This document shows, one piece after another, positions 34,228 through 43,526 of a stretch of 54,210 nt of DNA (positions are counted from its first letter, which is position 1; each line of letters starts with the position of its first letter). The stretch is from Phaeodactylibacter sp. (lineage in GTDB: Bacteria > Bacteroidota > Bacteroidia > Chitinophagales > Saprospiraceae). The notes below the pieces were generated by a model. It saw nothing but the letters and a program-made list of their open reading frames with translations. It did no database searches and was not told the DNA's origin. The stretch covers positions 1 to 54,210 of the forward strand of contig JAGFJD010000028.1 of the NCBI GenBank assembly GCA_024102975.1, in the 5' to 3' direction. The translations under genes and the position numbers were made by a program.

Positions 34228-36387
34228 ATGCGAATAATAGCCTTGCTGCTTCTACTCCTGGCAGGCACATCCTCACTTTGCGCTCAGGTACCCATGTACC
34301 AGGCTGCCGAAGGCATCCCCTTTTACCGGCAGGGACGGGAACTGCCCTACGCCCTCACCGGCGGCCTGGAAGCGCCTCAGTTTGCAGCAATGCACCTCAA
34401 CAGCGACGGCCAGGCCGACCTGCTCGTCTTCGACCGCGTAGGCGCCAAGGCGCTGCCCTTCCTTGCCCGCGCTACTCCGCAAGGCATTCAGTATGACTAT
34501 GCTCCCGCTTACGAAGCAGATCTCCCCCCCCTCAGCCAGATGGCCAAAGTGCTGGACATCAACTGCGACGGGCTGGCCGACCTGCTGACCACCGAAGCGC
34601 TCGGCAGCGCCGCCGACGTGGCCGTAAAAGCCTACCTGCGGCAGCCGACAGCCGACGGCAGCCTGTCCTTTCAGGCGCAGCGCCTGCAGCTGTTCAACAG
34701 CCCGGGCGACACGCTCGTCCGCATCCACGCTTTCGACCTGCCGGCGTTCTCAGACATCAACGGTGACGGGCTGCCCGACCTGCTGTACATCCCGCGGGGC
34801 GGAACGCATATCCATTACTACGAAAATATCTCCCTGCAGGCAGGCGATTGCAGCAGCCTCGCTTTTGAGCTGCGCGACGACTGCTGGGGCCTGGCTGCCT
34901 ACACCCTGGAAGGCGCCTTTGAGCTGTACGCCTGCGAGCCCGGGCGGTTGCCCGGCATCTCCGGTTGTGCCGGCTCGGCCATGCTGTTGCTCGACGACGA
35001 CAGCGACGGCGACCAGGACCTGCTGTTCAGCGGCCTCTATGATTTTCACATCCAGCTTTTGATCAACGGCGGCAACGCCCACGAGGCGGAACTTAGCAGT
35101 TCTTCTGTTGACTGGCTCAACGGCGGCCAGGCCCTGCTGGAATTCCCCGCGCCTTATTTGCTCGACCTGGAAGGCAACGGCGGCGCCGACCTCATCGTAG
35201 CCACCAACCGCATCAACGGGGTGGGGTTCAGCCCCGATGGGGCCAACGTTTACCACTTCCGCAAAGACGCCGGGGACGGCAGCTGGAACCTCCGCTCCGA
35301 ACAGTTCATGGTCGGGGAAATGGCCGACCACGGCTTCCGCTCCAGCCCGGCCGCCTACGACGTGGACGAAGACGGGCTGCCCGACCTGCTCATCGCTTAT
35401 AATGCGCCCCATCCCATCTACGGCTACACTTCCCGCATCGCTTTGTATCTCAACACCGGCACCGCCGACGAACCCGCTTTCACCCTGGAAAACGAAGACT
35501 TCGGGATGCTGAGCATCCACAACCTCAAGGGCATCCATCCTGTCGTCGGCGACCTGACCGGCGACGGCATCCCGGAACTGGTGCTCGGCCTGGAAGACGG
35601 CAGCCTGCGGGCATATACCAACAGCCAAAGCGCTTTTTTCCAGTATTTTCCGATGGCACCCGACCCCCTGGCGGGCGTGCGGCTCTACGGTTACGCCCGC
35701 CCGCAGTTGATCGACGCCGACGACAATGGCACGCTGGACCTGCTGTGCGGCGCCCGCGACGGGACCATGGCCTGGATCGAAAATACGGGCAACGCCGCAG
35801 CGCCGCAGTTTGTGATGCGGGAAGATACGCTGGGCGGCGTGCTGCCGGAAGGGTACTTCCAGGAGTGCAGCCCTTTTTTCGTTAAGCAGGAAAACGGCAG
35901 TTTTCTCGTATATTACGGCCAGCAGAACGGCAGGATCAGCCTCTACCGGGGCCGGCTTGGCGAAGCATTTGAATTGCAGGAACCGCACCTGCCCGGCGTC
36001 GACGTCGGCGAAGGCGCAACGCTCACCCTTTATGACCTCAATGCCGACGGAGAACCGGAACTGATCGTCGGCAATAAGCGTGGGGGCATTGAAATATTCG
36101 AGGCCAGCCCGCTATCCACAACAAAAGCGGCGGCCGGCGGGCAAATTCCGGCAAGGGCCTTTCCCAACCCCGCCCGCGAAGAAACCTGGATAGAAACCGA
36201 CGGCCTTGCCGGCCCGGCAACCCTTTTGTTGTTCGACGCCCTGGGCAGGCAGGTGCGCCACGAAAAATTAAACCCGGGCGGTTCGCCGCACCGGCTCGAC
36301 CTATACGGCCTGGAGACAGGCGTTTATTTCTACTGCATCCACTCCGCCGGGCTGACAGGCGGCGGAAAATTGATCATCACAAAATAA
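34228..36387 (+). CDS. FG-GAP/VCBS repeat protein with T9SS sorting domain
   Basis: This 719-residue protein has a signal peptide (ending near SLCAQ) and at least seven calcium-binding-like D-x-D/N-x-D-G loops (DINCDGLADLL, DINGDGLPDLL, DDDSDGDQDLL, DVDEDGLPDLL, DLTGDGIPELV, DADDNGTLDLL, DLNADGEPELI), the mark of FG-GAP beta-propellers. A type A sorting domain ends it (AFPNPAREETWIETDG, LETGVYFYCIHS). The adhesin gene begins 8 bp after its stop, so the two surface proteins are probably made together. The 190 bases before it show no other gene. Confidence 0.85.
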   Translation: MRIIALLLLLLAGTSSLCAQVPMYQAAEGIPFYRQGRELPYALTGGLEAPQFAAMHLNSDGQADLLVFDRVGAKALPFLARATPQGIQYDYAPAYEADLPPLSQMAKVLDINCDGLADLLTTEALGSAADVAVKAYLRQPTADGSLSFQAQRLQLFNSPGDTLVRIHAFDLPAFSDINGDGLPDLLYIPRGGTHIHYYENISLQAGDCSSLAFELRDDCWGLAAYTLEGAFELYACEPGRLPGISGCAGSAMLLLDDDSDGDQDLLFSGLYDFHIQLLINGGNAHEAELSSSSVDWLNGGQALLEFPAPYLLDLEGNGGADLIVATNRINGVGFSPDGANVYHFRKDAGDGSWNLRSEQFMVGEMADHGFRSSPAAYDVDEDGLPDLLIAYNAPHPIYGYTSRIALYLNTGTADEPAFTLENEDFGMLSIHNLKGIHPVVGDLTGDGIPELVLGLEDGSLRAYTNSQSAFFQYFPMAPDPLAGVRLYGYARPQLIDADDNGTLDLLCGARDGTMAWIENTGNAAAPQFVMREDTLGGVLPEGYFQECSPFFVKQENGSFLVYYGQQNGRISLYRGRLGEAFELQEPHLPGVDVGEGATLTLYDLNADGEPELIVGNKRGGIEIFEASPLSTTKAAAGGQIPARAFPNPAREETWIETDGLAGPATLLLFDALGRQVRHEKLNPGGSPHRLDLYGLETGVYFYCIHSAGLTGGGKLIITK

Positions 36388-36394
36388 TGTCCTG

Positions 36395-39300
36395 ATGGGA
36401 AAACTCTACAATAAACTCTTTATCTTTCTGTTAAGCCTGCTGGCTTTTCCTGCGGCCAGCCTGGCCTGCGACGGGTCCGGTTATGTGATCAACGGCCTGA
36501 TCGACAACAACGACGGCACCTTCACCATCAACATGACCATCCACATTGCCGGCGCCAACTATCCCGGGGGCATCCTGGGCGGCACCCAGGGATTTTATTT
36601 CGGCACAGGCTCCCCCATCCTCAACGTATCGCCGGCGAGCCTGACCAGCCAGAACGGCACGACCTTCAACGCCGTAGTCGCGGGCAATACCGTCACCTGG
36701 GGCACGCCCGGCGCCGGGCCCTTCTTCGTCCAGAGCTTCGAGCCGACCCAGCTGTTCAACGTGACCGTAGTGGTCCAGGGCTTTCCCGGCGGCTGGAACG
36801 GCGGAGGCATGGAAAACAACGGCTGCCCGGGCGGGCCGGGCACCAGCAACCCCTCGCCGGGCTACTCCGGCACCTTCTGCCTGCCGCCAACGATCATGGT
36901 GGCCCCCTCCATCATCGACGCCTGCGCCGGCGACCAGGTCACGCTGACGGCCATCAACTCACCGGGGACAAACGTCAACTGGTCCAACGGAATGTCCGGC
37001 CCCTCCATCACGTTTACCGTTAACAACTCCACCGTAGTGACGGGCACGGCGTCCAGCAGCTGCGGGTCCGCCTCGGAATCGGTGACGATCAACGTCACGC
37101 CGCAGCCCGCGATCAGCCCGATACCCAACTTCGACATCTGCGAGGGGGACCTGATCAACATCAGCGCCCTGGCGCAGAACGCCGATTTCATTGAGTGGTC
37201 TACCGGCAATGTGGGCAACAACATCGTCTACCAACCCCTCTTCAGCGAAACGGTGACTGTCACGGCATCCAATGTATGCAGTTCGGTAAGCACCTCCTTC
37301 AACATCAACGTGACGCCCCTGCCCCTGCTGTTCGTCATCCAGGGCGACCAGACCATCTGCGAGGGCCAGATCGCCACCCTGGAGGTTTTATACGAAAACG
37401 CCACCAGCTTCAACTGGAACCCCGGCCCGCCGAACTTGTCCACCATACAGGTCAGCCCCACCCAGACACAGATTTATACCGCTACCGCCTCCAACCAATG
37501 CGCAACCCTGGAAGAAACCATCATCGTCGACGTGGCGTCCCTGCCCTCCATTGACATCATCCAGGGCGACCAGTCCATCTGCATCGGCGAATCCGTCACG
37601 ATGGAGGTTTTTACCATCGACGCTGCCTCCACGAGCTGGTCGATTGGCGGCACCGGCAGCACCCGCACCTTCACCCCCACGGAGACCCAAACGGTGACCG
37701 TGACCGCGACCAACAACTGCGGCTCTGTTCAGGAAGAGATTCTCATCGAGGTATCTACCGGACCGGCCCTGGAAGTCATCGACGGCGGCCAGGAAATCTG
37801 CCCCGGCGAAAGCGTCACCCTCACGGTTTCTCCGGAAGCAGCGGATAACATCCTGTGGTCGAACGGCAGCACCGACACCACCATCACCGTCAGCCCCGGC
37901 CAGACGGAAATTTATACCCTCAGCCTGACCAACATCTGCGGCACAACCGATACCACGTTTGAAGTGAGCGTACTGGAAAATCCCGCCATCGAAGTGCTGC
38001 AGGGCGACCAGGACATCTGCATCGGCGACAGCGCTACCCTGGAGATCGACGCCAGCCTGGCCACCGCCCTGGCATGGAGCACCGGCGCGGCCGACACGAC
38101 GGCCATTACCGTGATGCCCGGCCAGACGGAAACCTACGACCTGACCGCTTCCAACCGCTGCGGGCAGACGGACACCAGCTTCACGGTCAACGTCCTGCTC
38201 TACCCTACCGTAGACATCGTCGACGGCGACCAGACCATCTGCCAGGGCGAAAGCGCCGCCATTTCTGTCGAAGCTGCCAATGAGGACGTGTTCTCCTGGA
38301 ATACCGGCGCGACGGACAGCCTCATCACCGTCAACCCCGGCCAGACGCAAACCTATACCGCCACCGTTTCCAACTTCTGCGGAGAAGACAGCGAGCAGAT
38401 CACCGTCACAGTGAACCCCGTTTATGACACGAACCTCGAACTGGAAGCCTGCTCCGGCACGGTCACAACGTATAACGGTACCGAGCTGGACCCCGGCGAG
38501 AGCCAGGCTTTTACGCTGGCTACGGCCGACGGCTGCGATTCGGTGGTCAACGTGACGGTCATCGAGCTGCCGGTTTTTGAGTCGGATTTGCAACTGGAAG
38601 CCTGCACCGGAACCTCAGTCACTTACGAAAGTACCGTCCTCAATCCGGGTGACAGCCAGAGCTTCACGCTGACGGCACAGAACGGCTGCGATTCAGTGGT
38701 CCATGTGAATGTGATGGAACTGCTGCCGGTCGAGGAAGATCTGGAGCTGGAGGCCTGCCCCAATACCACCGTAACGTACGAAGGCACGACGCTGGCGCCC
38801 GGCGACAGCCAGGACTTCCTGTTCACCGCCCAGAACGGCTGCGACTCGACCGTCCACGTATCCGTCATCGAACTGCCGGTTTTCGAATCGGACCTGGCAC
38901 TGGAAGCCTGCACCGGGACCACAGTGGAATATGAAGGCACTGCCCTCGATCCCGGCGCTGCCCAAAGCTTCACCCTCACCGCCGCCAACGGCTGCGATTC
39001 GGTAGTCAACGTCTCCGTGCTGGAACTGGCCGTCTTTGAGTCGGACCTGCAACTGGAAGCCTGCACCGGCAGCACCGCCACCTTCGACGGTACGGAACTG
39101 CAGCCCGGCGCTGCCCAAAGCTTCACCTATACTGCCGCCAACGGTTGCGATTCTACCATCAACGTCAGCGTGCTGGAGCTGCCCGTCTTCGAATCCGACC
39201 TGCAGCTGCAGGCCTGCAGCGGCACGACGGTGGACTACAACGGCACCACCCTCGACGCCGGGCAAGCGCAAAGCTTTATCCTCACCGCTGCGAACGGTTG

Positions 39301-42300
39301 CGATTCAGTGGTCAACGTCAATGTCCTGGAACTGGCTGTCTTCGAATCCGGCCTGCAGTTGGCCGCCTGCCCGGGCACGTCGGTTACGTATAACGGGACG
39401 GACCTCCTGGCGGGCACCGGCCAGAGTTTCACCCTCACGGCGGCCAACGGCTGCGATTCGGTGGTCAATGTGGAAGTCATGGAGCTGCCCGTCTTCGAAT
39501 CGGATTTGCAACTGGCCGCCTGCCCCGGCGCGTCCGTCACCTACAACGGCGAATCTCTGGATGCGGGCGAGAGCCGGAGCTTTACGCTCACGGCAATAAA
39601 CGGCTGCGATTCGGTGGTCAACGTGGAGGTAGCCGTATTGCCGACCTTCGAAGCCGACGTGGCCCTGGAGGCCTGCACCGGCAGCACTGCTACCTTCGAC
39701 GGCACCGAACTGCAGCCGGGCGCCAGCCAGACATTCGCCTATACAGCCGTGAACGGCTGCGATTCCATCATCAACGTCAGCGTCATCGAGCTGCCGGTAT
39801 ACGACCAGGACATGCAGTTGGAAGCCTGCACCGGCACAACAGTTGAATACAACGGCATGGACCTGCCGCCGGGCTTTTCGGATGCCTTCACCTTCGCCAC
39901 CCAGGACGGCTGCGACTCGGTCGTCAACGTGACGGTCCTCGAACTGCAAATCTTTGAAGCGGATGTGCAGTTGGAGGCCTGCACCGGCACGACCACTATG
40001 TTCGACGGCATGGTACTGAACCCCGGCGCATCCGAGCGCTTCGTTTATACCGCCGCCAACGGATGCGATTCCACCATCAACGTCACGGTGCTGGAACTGC
40101 CCGTCTTTGAATCCGACCTGGAACTCCGGGCCTGTACAGGCACCACAGTAGATTACAACGGCGAAACCCTGGACCCCGGCGCGGCGCAGAGTTTTACCCT
40201 CACTGCGGTGAACGGCTGCGACTCTGTGGTCAACGTCTCCGTCCTGGAACTGGCCGTTTTTGAATCAGATTTACAACTTGAAGCCTGCCCGGGCACTTTC
40301 GTGACCTATAACGGGACGGACCTCCTGGCGGGCACCGGACAGCCTTTCACCCTCATGGCGGCCAACGGCTGCGATTCGGTGGTCAACGTAGAGGTGATGG
40401 TATTGCCGGTTTTTGAATCCAGCCTGGAGCTGGAGGCCTGCCCTGGCACGACGGCAACCTACAACGGCGAATCCCTGGATGCGGGCGAGAGCCGGGCATT
40501 TACCCTCACTGCCGCGAACGGATGCGATTCGGTGGTCAACGTTTCCGTCGCCGTGTTGCCGACCTTTGAGGACGACGTGGCGCTGGAGGCCTGCACCGGA
40601 AGCACTGCGATATTTGACGGTACGCCCCTGCAGCCTGGCGAGAGCAGGAGTTTCACCTACACTGCCGCCAACGGCTGCGATTCCACCATCAATGTCGCGG
40701 TGATGGAACTGCCGGTGTACGAGCAGGACCTTCAGCTGCAGGCCTGCACCGGCAACACCGTATTCTACAACGGCATGAACCTGCCTCCCGGCTTTGAGGA
40801 TACTTTTGTATATGCCACTCAGGACGGCTGCGACTCCACCGTCAACGTCTTTGTAGAAGAGGTGGACATCCTGGAAGAAAGCCTGGAGTTCTTCACCTGC
40901 CCGGAAACTACCGTCACTTACGAAGGGACGGCCCTGGCGCCGGGCGATGTTCAGGATTTCCAGTTCACCTCCCAGAACGGCTGCGATTCTATCGTGACGG
41001 TCAGCGTGCTTGCCCTGCCTACGTTCGAGACCGAGCTGCGGCTGGAGGCCTGTACCGGGACGAGCGTCACTTATAATGGCACTGTCCTCAACCCGGGCGA
41101 CAGCCAGCCCTTCACCTTTATTGCCGGCAACGGATGCGATTCGACGGTTTTCGTGAGCGTTGCCGAGCTGCAGGTGTACGAGAGCGGCCTGGAGCTGCAG
41201 GCCTGTCCGGGCGAACAGGTCACTTATAACGGGACTATGCTGCCGGCGGGCGCCAGCCAGGATTTCGTGCTCAGCGCGCAGAACGGCTGCGACTCCACCG
41301 TCCACGTAGAAGTGCTGGTACTGCCCACTTACGAGCAGGACCTGCCCCTGCAGGCCTGCCTGGGCACGACCATCACCTACAACGGCACGGTACTGGCGCC
41401 GGGCGACAGCCAGAGCTTCCTGCTGGCCAGCCAGTTTGGCTGCGACTCGGTGGTCAACGTCTCCGTGGAGGGCGTGGAGGTCTTTGAGTCCAGCCTCAAC
41501 CTGCAGGCCTGCTCGGGCAGCACGGCGGACTACAACGGCACCAGCCTGCAGGCCGGCGAGGTGCAGGACTTCACTTTCACCTCGCAGATCGGCTGCGACT
41601 CCATCGTGACGGTTTCAGTAATCGAGCTGCCGGTATACGAGCAGCAACTGCAACTGCAAACCTGCGAGGGCACGACTACTACCTATAACGGGGCCACCCT
41701 GGCGCCGGGCGCCGAGCAGGACTTCCTGTTCACTACTGCCGCCGGCTGCGATTCGCTCATCCACGTCACGGTTATCGGTGTTGATAATATCCTGACCGAT
41801 GAAAGCCGGGCCATCTGTTCGGGGGATTCTTCTCTCATCTTCGGCGCTTATGAGAGCCAGCCGGGCCCGTACAGCGCCGTGTTCACCGCCGCCAACGGCT
41901 GCGATTCCACCCATACCGTGTTTTTATCCACCACTCCCCTACCCCAGCCTGTAGCGGAAATACAGGCGAGCTGCCCGGACAAGGACAACGGCACGATCGA
42001 CATTCAGGTGAGCGGGGGCATGGCGCCCTACACCTTTATCTGGTCCGACGGCGCCATTGCCGGGGAGCGGGATGAACTGGCACCGGGGGCATATACCGTC
42101 ACGGCCACGGACGCCCGGGGCTGCCGGCAGGCGCTCCCCGTTACCGTTCCGGAGCGCAGCCTGGAGGTGGAGATCGAAGCTAAAGACATCAGCTGCTTTG
42201 GGGAGGATGACGGCCTGATCTCATTGCAGGGCAACGGGACGGGCCTGACCTACCAGTTGAACGACGGCCCGCTGATGTCCAGCGGCTTCTTCACGGCTCT

Positions 42301-42922
42301 GGGCCCAGGGCGCTATGTGGCGCGGGCGGAGGACAGCTACGGCTGCCGCTACGAGCTGGGCGCGCTGGTCATTGAGGAGCCGGAGGAATTGCAGGTCAGG
42401 TTGCCGGAGGACACCACGATACGGGTGGGCTATTCGATCCGCATCCAGGCGCAGGCCAGCCGGACCAGCGGCCTGGCCTACAGCTGGAACCCCAGCGACG
42501 ACCTCGACTGCGCCGACTGCGAAGCGCCGGTGGCCAGCCCGCCGTTTACCGTCCGCTACGAGGTCACTGTCCGGGACTCGAGCGGCTGCGTTGCCGAGGA
42601 CGACATCTTCATCTTTGTCGACCGGAGGCGGAACGTTTACATTCCCAACGTTTTCAGCCCCAACGAGGACGGCAGCAATGACAAGTTCCTCATTTTCGGG
42701 GACGAGACGGTGGTCAATATCCGTTCGCTGAAAATTTTCAACCGCTGGGGCGAGTCGGTATACGAAGGCGGGGGCTTCCCGCCCAACAACCCGGCTTTTG
42801 GCTGGGACGGCACCTTCCGCGGCCAGGTGATGAACTCGGCTGTTTTCGCATACTTAGTGGAAGTGGAGTTTTCGGACGGGGCGGTGGAGTTGTTCCATGG
42901 GGATGTGCTGTTGATGAGGTAG
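36395..42922 (+). CDS. Giant surface adhesin with 23 repeats and type B T9SS domain
   Basis: This 2175-residue protein has a signal peptide (ending near SLAC), a unique N-terminal domain (25-170), about seven Ig-like repeats of about 70 residues (about 175-675; QGDQTICEGQ, QGDQSICIGE, DGDQTICQGE), then 23 repeats of exactly 51 residues (676-1848). Each of these carries one Cys near position 11 and one in GCDS, possibly as a disulfide. Two SprB-like domains follow (about 1860-2010), and then the gliding-motility-associated C-terminal domain (about 2080-2175; VYIPNVFSPNEDGSNDKF, FNRWGESVYE). It is predicted to be exported by T9SS and attached to the surface for adhesion or gliding. It is co-transcribed with the FG-GAP gene. 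Confidence 0.9.
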   Translation: MGKLYNKLFIFLLSLLAFPAASLACDGSGYVINGLIDNNDGTFTINMTIHIAGANYPGGILGGTQGFYFGTGSPILNVSPASLTSQNGTTFNAVVAGNTVTWGTPGAGPFFVQSFEPTQLFNVTVVVQGFPGGWNGGGMENNGCPGGPGTSNPSPGYSGTFCLPPTIMVAPSIIDACAGDQVTLTAINSPGTNVNWSNGMSGPSITFTVNNSTVVTGTASSSCGSASESVTINVTPQPAISPIPNFDICEGDLINISALAQNADFIEWSTGNVGNNIVYQPLFSETVTVTASNVCSSVSTSFNINVTPLPLLFVIQGDQTICEGQIATLEVLYENATSFNWNPGPPNLSTIQVSPTQTQIYTATASNQCATLEETIIVDVASLPSIDIIQGDQSICIGESVTMEVFTIDAASTSWSIGGTGSTRTFTPTETQTVTVTATNNCGSVQEEILIEVSTGPALEVIDGGQEICPGESVTLTVSPEAADNILWSNGSTDTTITVSPGQTEIYTLSLTNICGTTDTTFEVSVLENPAIEVLQGDQDICIGDSATLEIDASLATALAWSTGAADTTAITVMPGQTETYDLTASNRCGQTDTSFTVNVLLYPTVDIVDGDQTICQGESAAISVEAANEDVFSWNTGATDSLITVNPGQTQTYTATVSNFCGEDSEQITVTVNPVYDTNLELEACSGTVTTYNGTELDPGESQAFTLATADGCDSVVNVTVIELPVFESDLQLEACTGTSVTYESTVLNPGDSQSFTLTAQNGCDSVVHVNVMELLPVEEDLELEACPNTTVTYEGTTLAPGDSQDFLFTAQNGCDSTVHVSVIELPVFESDLALEACTGTTVEYEGTALDPGAAQSFTLTAANGCDSVVNVSVLELAVFESDLQLEACTGSTATFDGTELQPGAAQSFTYTAANGCDSTINVSVLELPVFESDLQLQACSGTTVDYNGTTLDAGQAQSFILTAANGCDSVVNVNVLELAVFESGLQLAACPGTSVTYNGTDLLAGTGQSFTLTAANGCDSVVNVEVMELPVFESDLQLAACPGASVTYNGESLDAGESRSFTLTAINGCDSVVNVEVAVLPTFEADVALEACTGSTATFDGTELQPGASQTFAYTAVNGCDSIINVSVIELPVYDQDMQLEACTGTTVEYNGMDLPPGFSDAFTFATQDGCDSVVNVTVLELQIFEADVQLEACTGTTTMFDGMVLNPGASERFVYTAANGCDSTINVTVLELPVFESDLELRACTGTTVDYNGETLDPGAAQSFTLTAVNGCDSVVNVSVLELAVFESDLQLEACPGTFVTYNGTDLLAGTGQPFTLMAANGCDSVVNVEVMVLPVFESSLELEACPGTTATYNGESLDAGESRAFTLTAANGCDSVVNVSVAVLPTFEDDVALEACTGSTAIFDGTPLQPGESRSFTYTAANGCDSTINVAVMELPVYEQDLQLQACTGNTVFYNGMNLPPGFEDTFVYATQDGCDSTVNVFVEEVDILEESLEFFTCPETTVTYEGTALAPGDVQDFQFTSQNGCDSIVTVSVLALPTFETELRLEACTGTSVTYNGTVLNPGDSQPFTFIAGNGCDSTVFVSVAELQVYESGLELQACPGEQVTYNGTMLPAGASQDFVLSAQNGCDSTVHVEVLVLPTYEQDLPLQACLGTTITYNGTVLAPGDSQSFLLASQFGCDSVVNVSVEGVEVFESSLNLQACSGSTADYNGTSLQAGEVQDFTFTSQIGCDSIVTVSVIELPVYEQQLQLQTCEGTTTTYNGATLAPGAEQDFLFTTAAGCDSLIHVTVIGVDNILTDESRAICSGDSSLIFGAYESQPGPYSAVFTAANGCDSTHTVFLSTTPLPQPVAEIQASCPDKDNGTIDIQVSGGMAPYTFIWSDGAIAGERDELAPGAYTVTATDARGCRQALPVTVPERSLEVEIEAKDISCFGEDDGLISLQGNGTGLTYQLNDGPLMSSGFFTALGPGRYVARAEDSYGCRYELGALVIEEPEELQVRLPEDTTIRVGYSIRIQAQASRTSGLAYSWNPSDDLDCADCEAPVASPPFTVRYEVTVRDSSGCVAEDDIFIFVDRRRNVYIPNVFSPNEDGSNDKFLIFGDETVVNIRSLKIFNRWGESVYEGGGFPPNNPAFGWDGTFRGQVMNSAVFAYLVEVEFSDGAVELFHGDVLLMR
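38420..41938. repeat. 23 tandem 153-bp repeats with a duplicated 6-unit block
   Basis: Each unit encodes 51 residues of the form VFESDLQLEACTGTTV, then YNGT, PG, QSFTLTAANGCDS and VVNVSVLELP. All 23 starts fall on the grid 38420 + 153n, with no indel. Units 5-10 (39032-39949) and 11-16 (39950-40867) match in order (for example LLAGTGQ in 7 and 13, LDAGESR in 8 and 14, LPPGF in 10 and 16), so a 918-bp block was duplicated. Unit 23 is the most divergent. Confidence 0.9.
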
Positions 42923-42937
42923 GGGAGGTATATTGTT

Positions 42938-42989
42938 ATAATCCCGCTCCGCCTTCGCCGCAGTTTCGGCGGGGGCGGAGCGGGATTAT
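42938..42989. terminator. Long bidirectional terminator hairpin
   Basis: ATAATCCCGCTCCGCC (42938-42953) and GGCGGAGCGGGATTAT (42974-42989) pair perfectly over 16 bp, with inner CGCCG/CGGCG pairs. It ends the adhesin operon. Confidence 0.8.
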
Positions 42990-43046
42990 GGCATTGGCGG
43001 GGCAATAGTACAACCGACATTCACTAACCGCATAATCATTCGAATC

Positions 43047-43520
43047 ATGAAAGCATTCAAAAAATCTTTCCATTCCCTGTTCTTCCTGGCCTCTTTGTTG
43101 TTGGCCGGCAGTTGCCAAAAGGACGATAGCATGCCGGCAGGCGATGTCGATGCCGCCGACACCCAGTTGTGCCTGGTGGAAGTGGGCGGCGTATTTCAGG
43201 ACGTCCCGCTGGACGAAATGCCCGAATACCTGGACGGCGGCGAAGAAGGGTTGATCAGGAACCTGTATGAAGTCCTCAATTATCCCGCCATCGCCAGAGA
43301 GCAGGGTATTGAAGGCACGGCGATCATTGGCTACGAAATCGCCGCTGACGGGAAAGTGGAAAACCTTGAGATCGTTGAAGACCCCGGCGGGGGGATCGGC
43401 GAAGATGCCCGGTCGTCTTTTGAAGAGGTGACAACGGGCATTTCCTATTCGCCGGGCATTTTGGACGGGGCGCCGGTGCGGGTGAGGAAAGAAATGAAGT
43501 TTAGGTTTAGTTTGGAATAA
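43047..43520 (+). CDS. TonB_C domain lipoprotein
   Basis: This 157-residue protein has a lipoprotein signal ending in LLAGSC (Cys23) and a TonB C-terminal-like domain (about 70-157; YPAIAREQGIEGTAIIGYEIAADGKVENLEIVED, ending RVRKEMKFRFSLE). Small lipid-anchored proteins with this domain are common in Bacteroidota; they lack the inner membrane anchor of true TonB, and their role is uncertain. The gene stands alone and is convergent with the next one, only 6 bp away. Confidence 0.8.
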   Translation: MKAFKKSFHSLFFLASLLLAGSCQKDDSMPAGDVDAADTQLCLVEVGGVFQDVPLDEMPEYLDGGEEGLIRNLYEVLNYPAIAREQGIEGTAIIGYEIAADGKVENLEIVEDPGGGIGEDARSSFEEVTTGISYSPGILDGAPVRVRKEMKFRFSLE

Positions 43521-43526
43521 TGCCGC

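Noticed and set aside
37388..38593. Long minus-strand frames in the adhesin gene
   Set aside because: They arise from repeated coding sequence read backwards. No start signal or family match.
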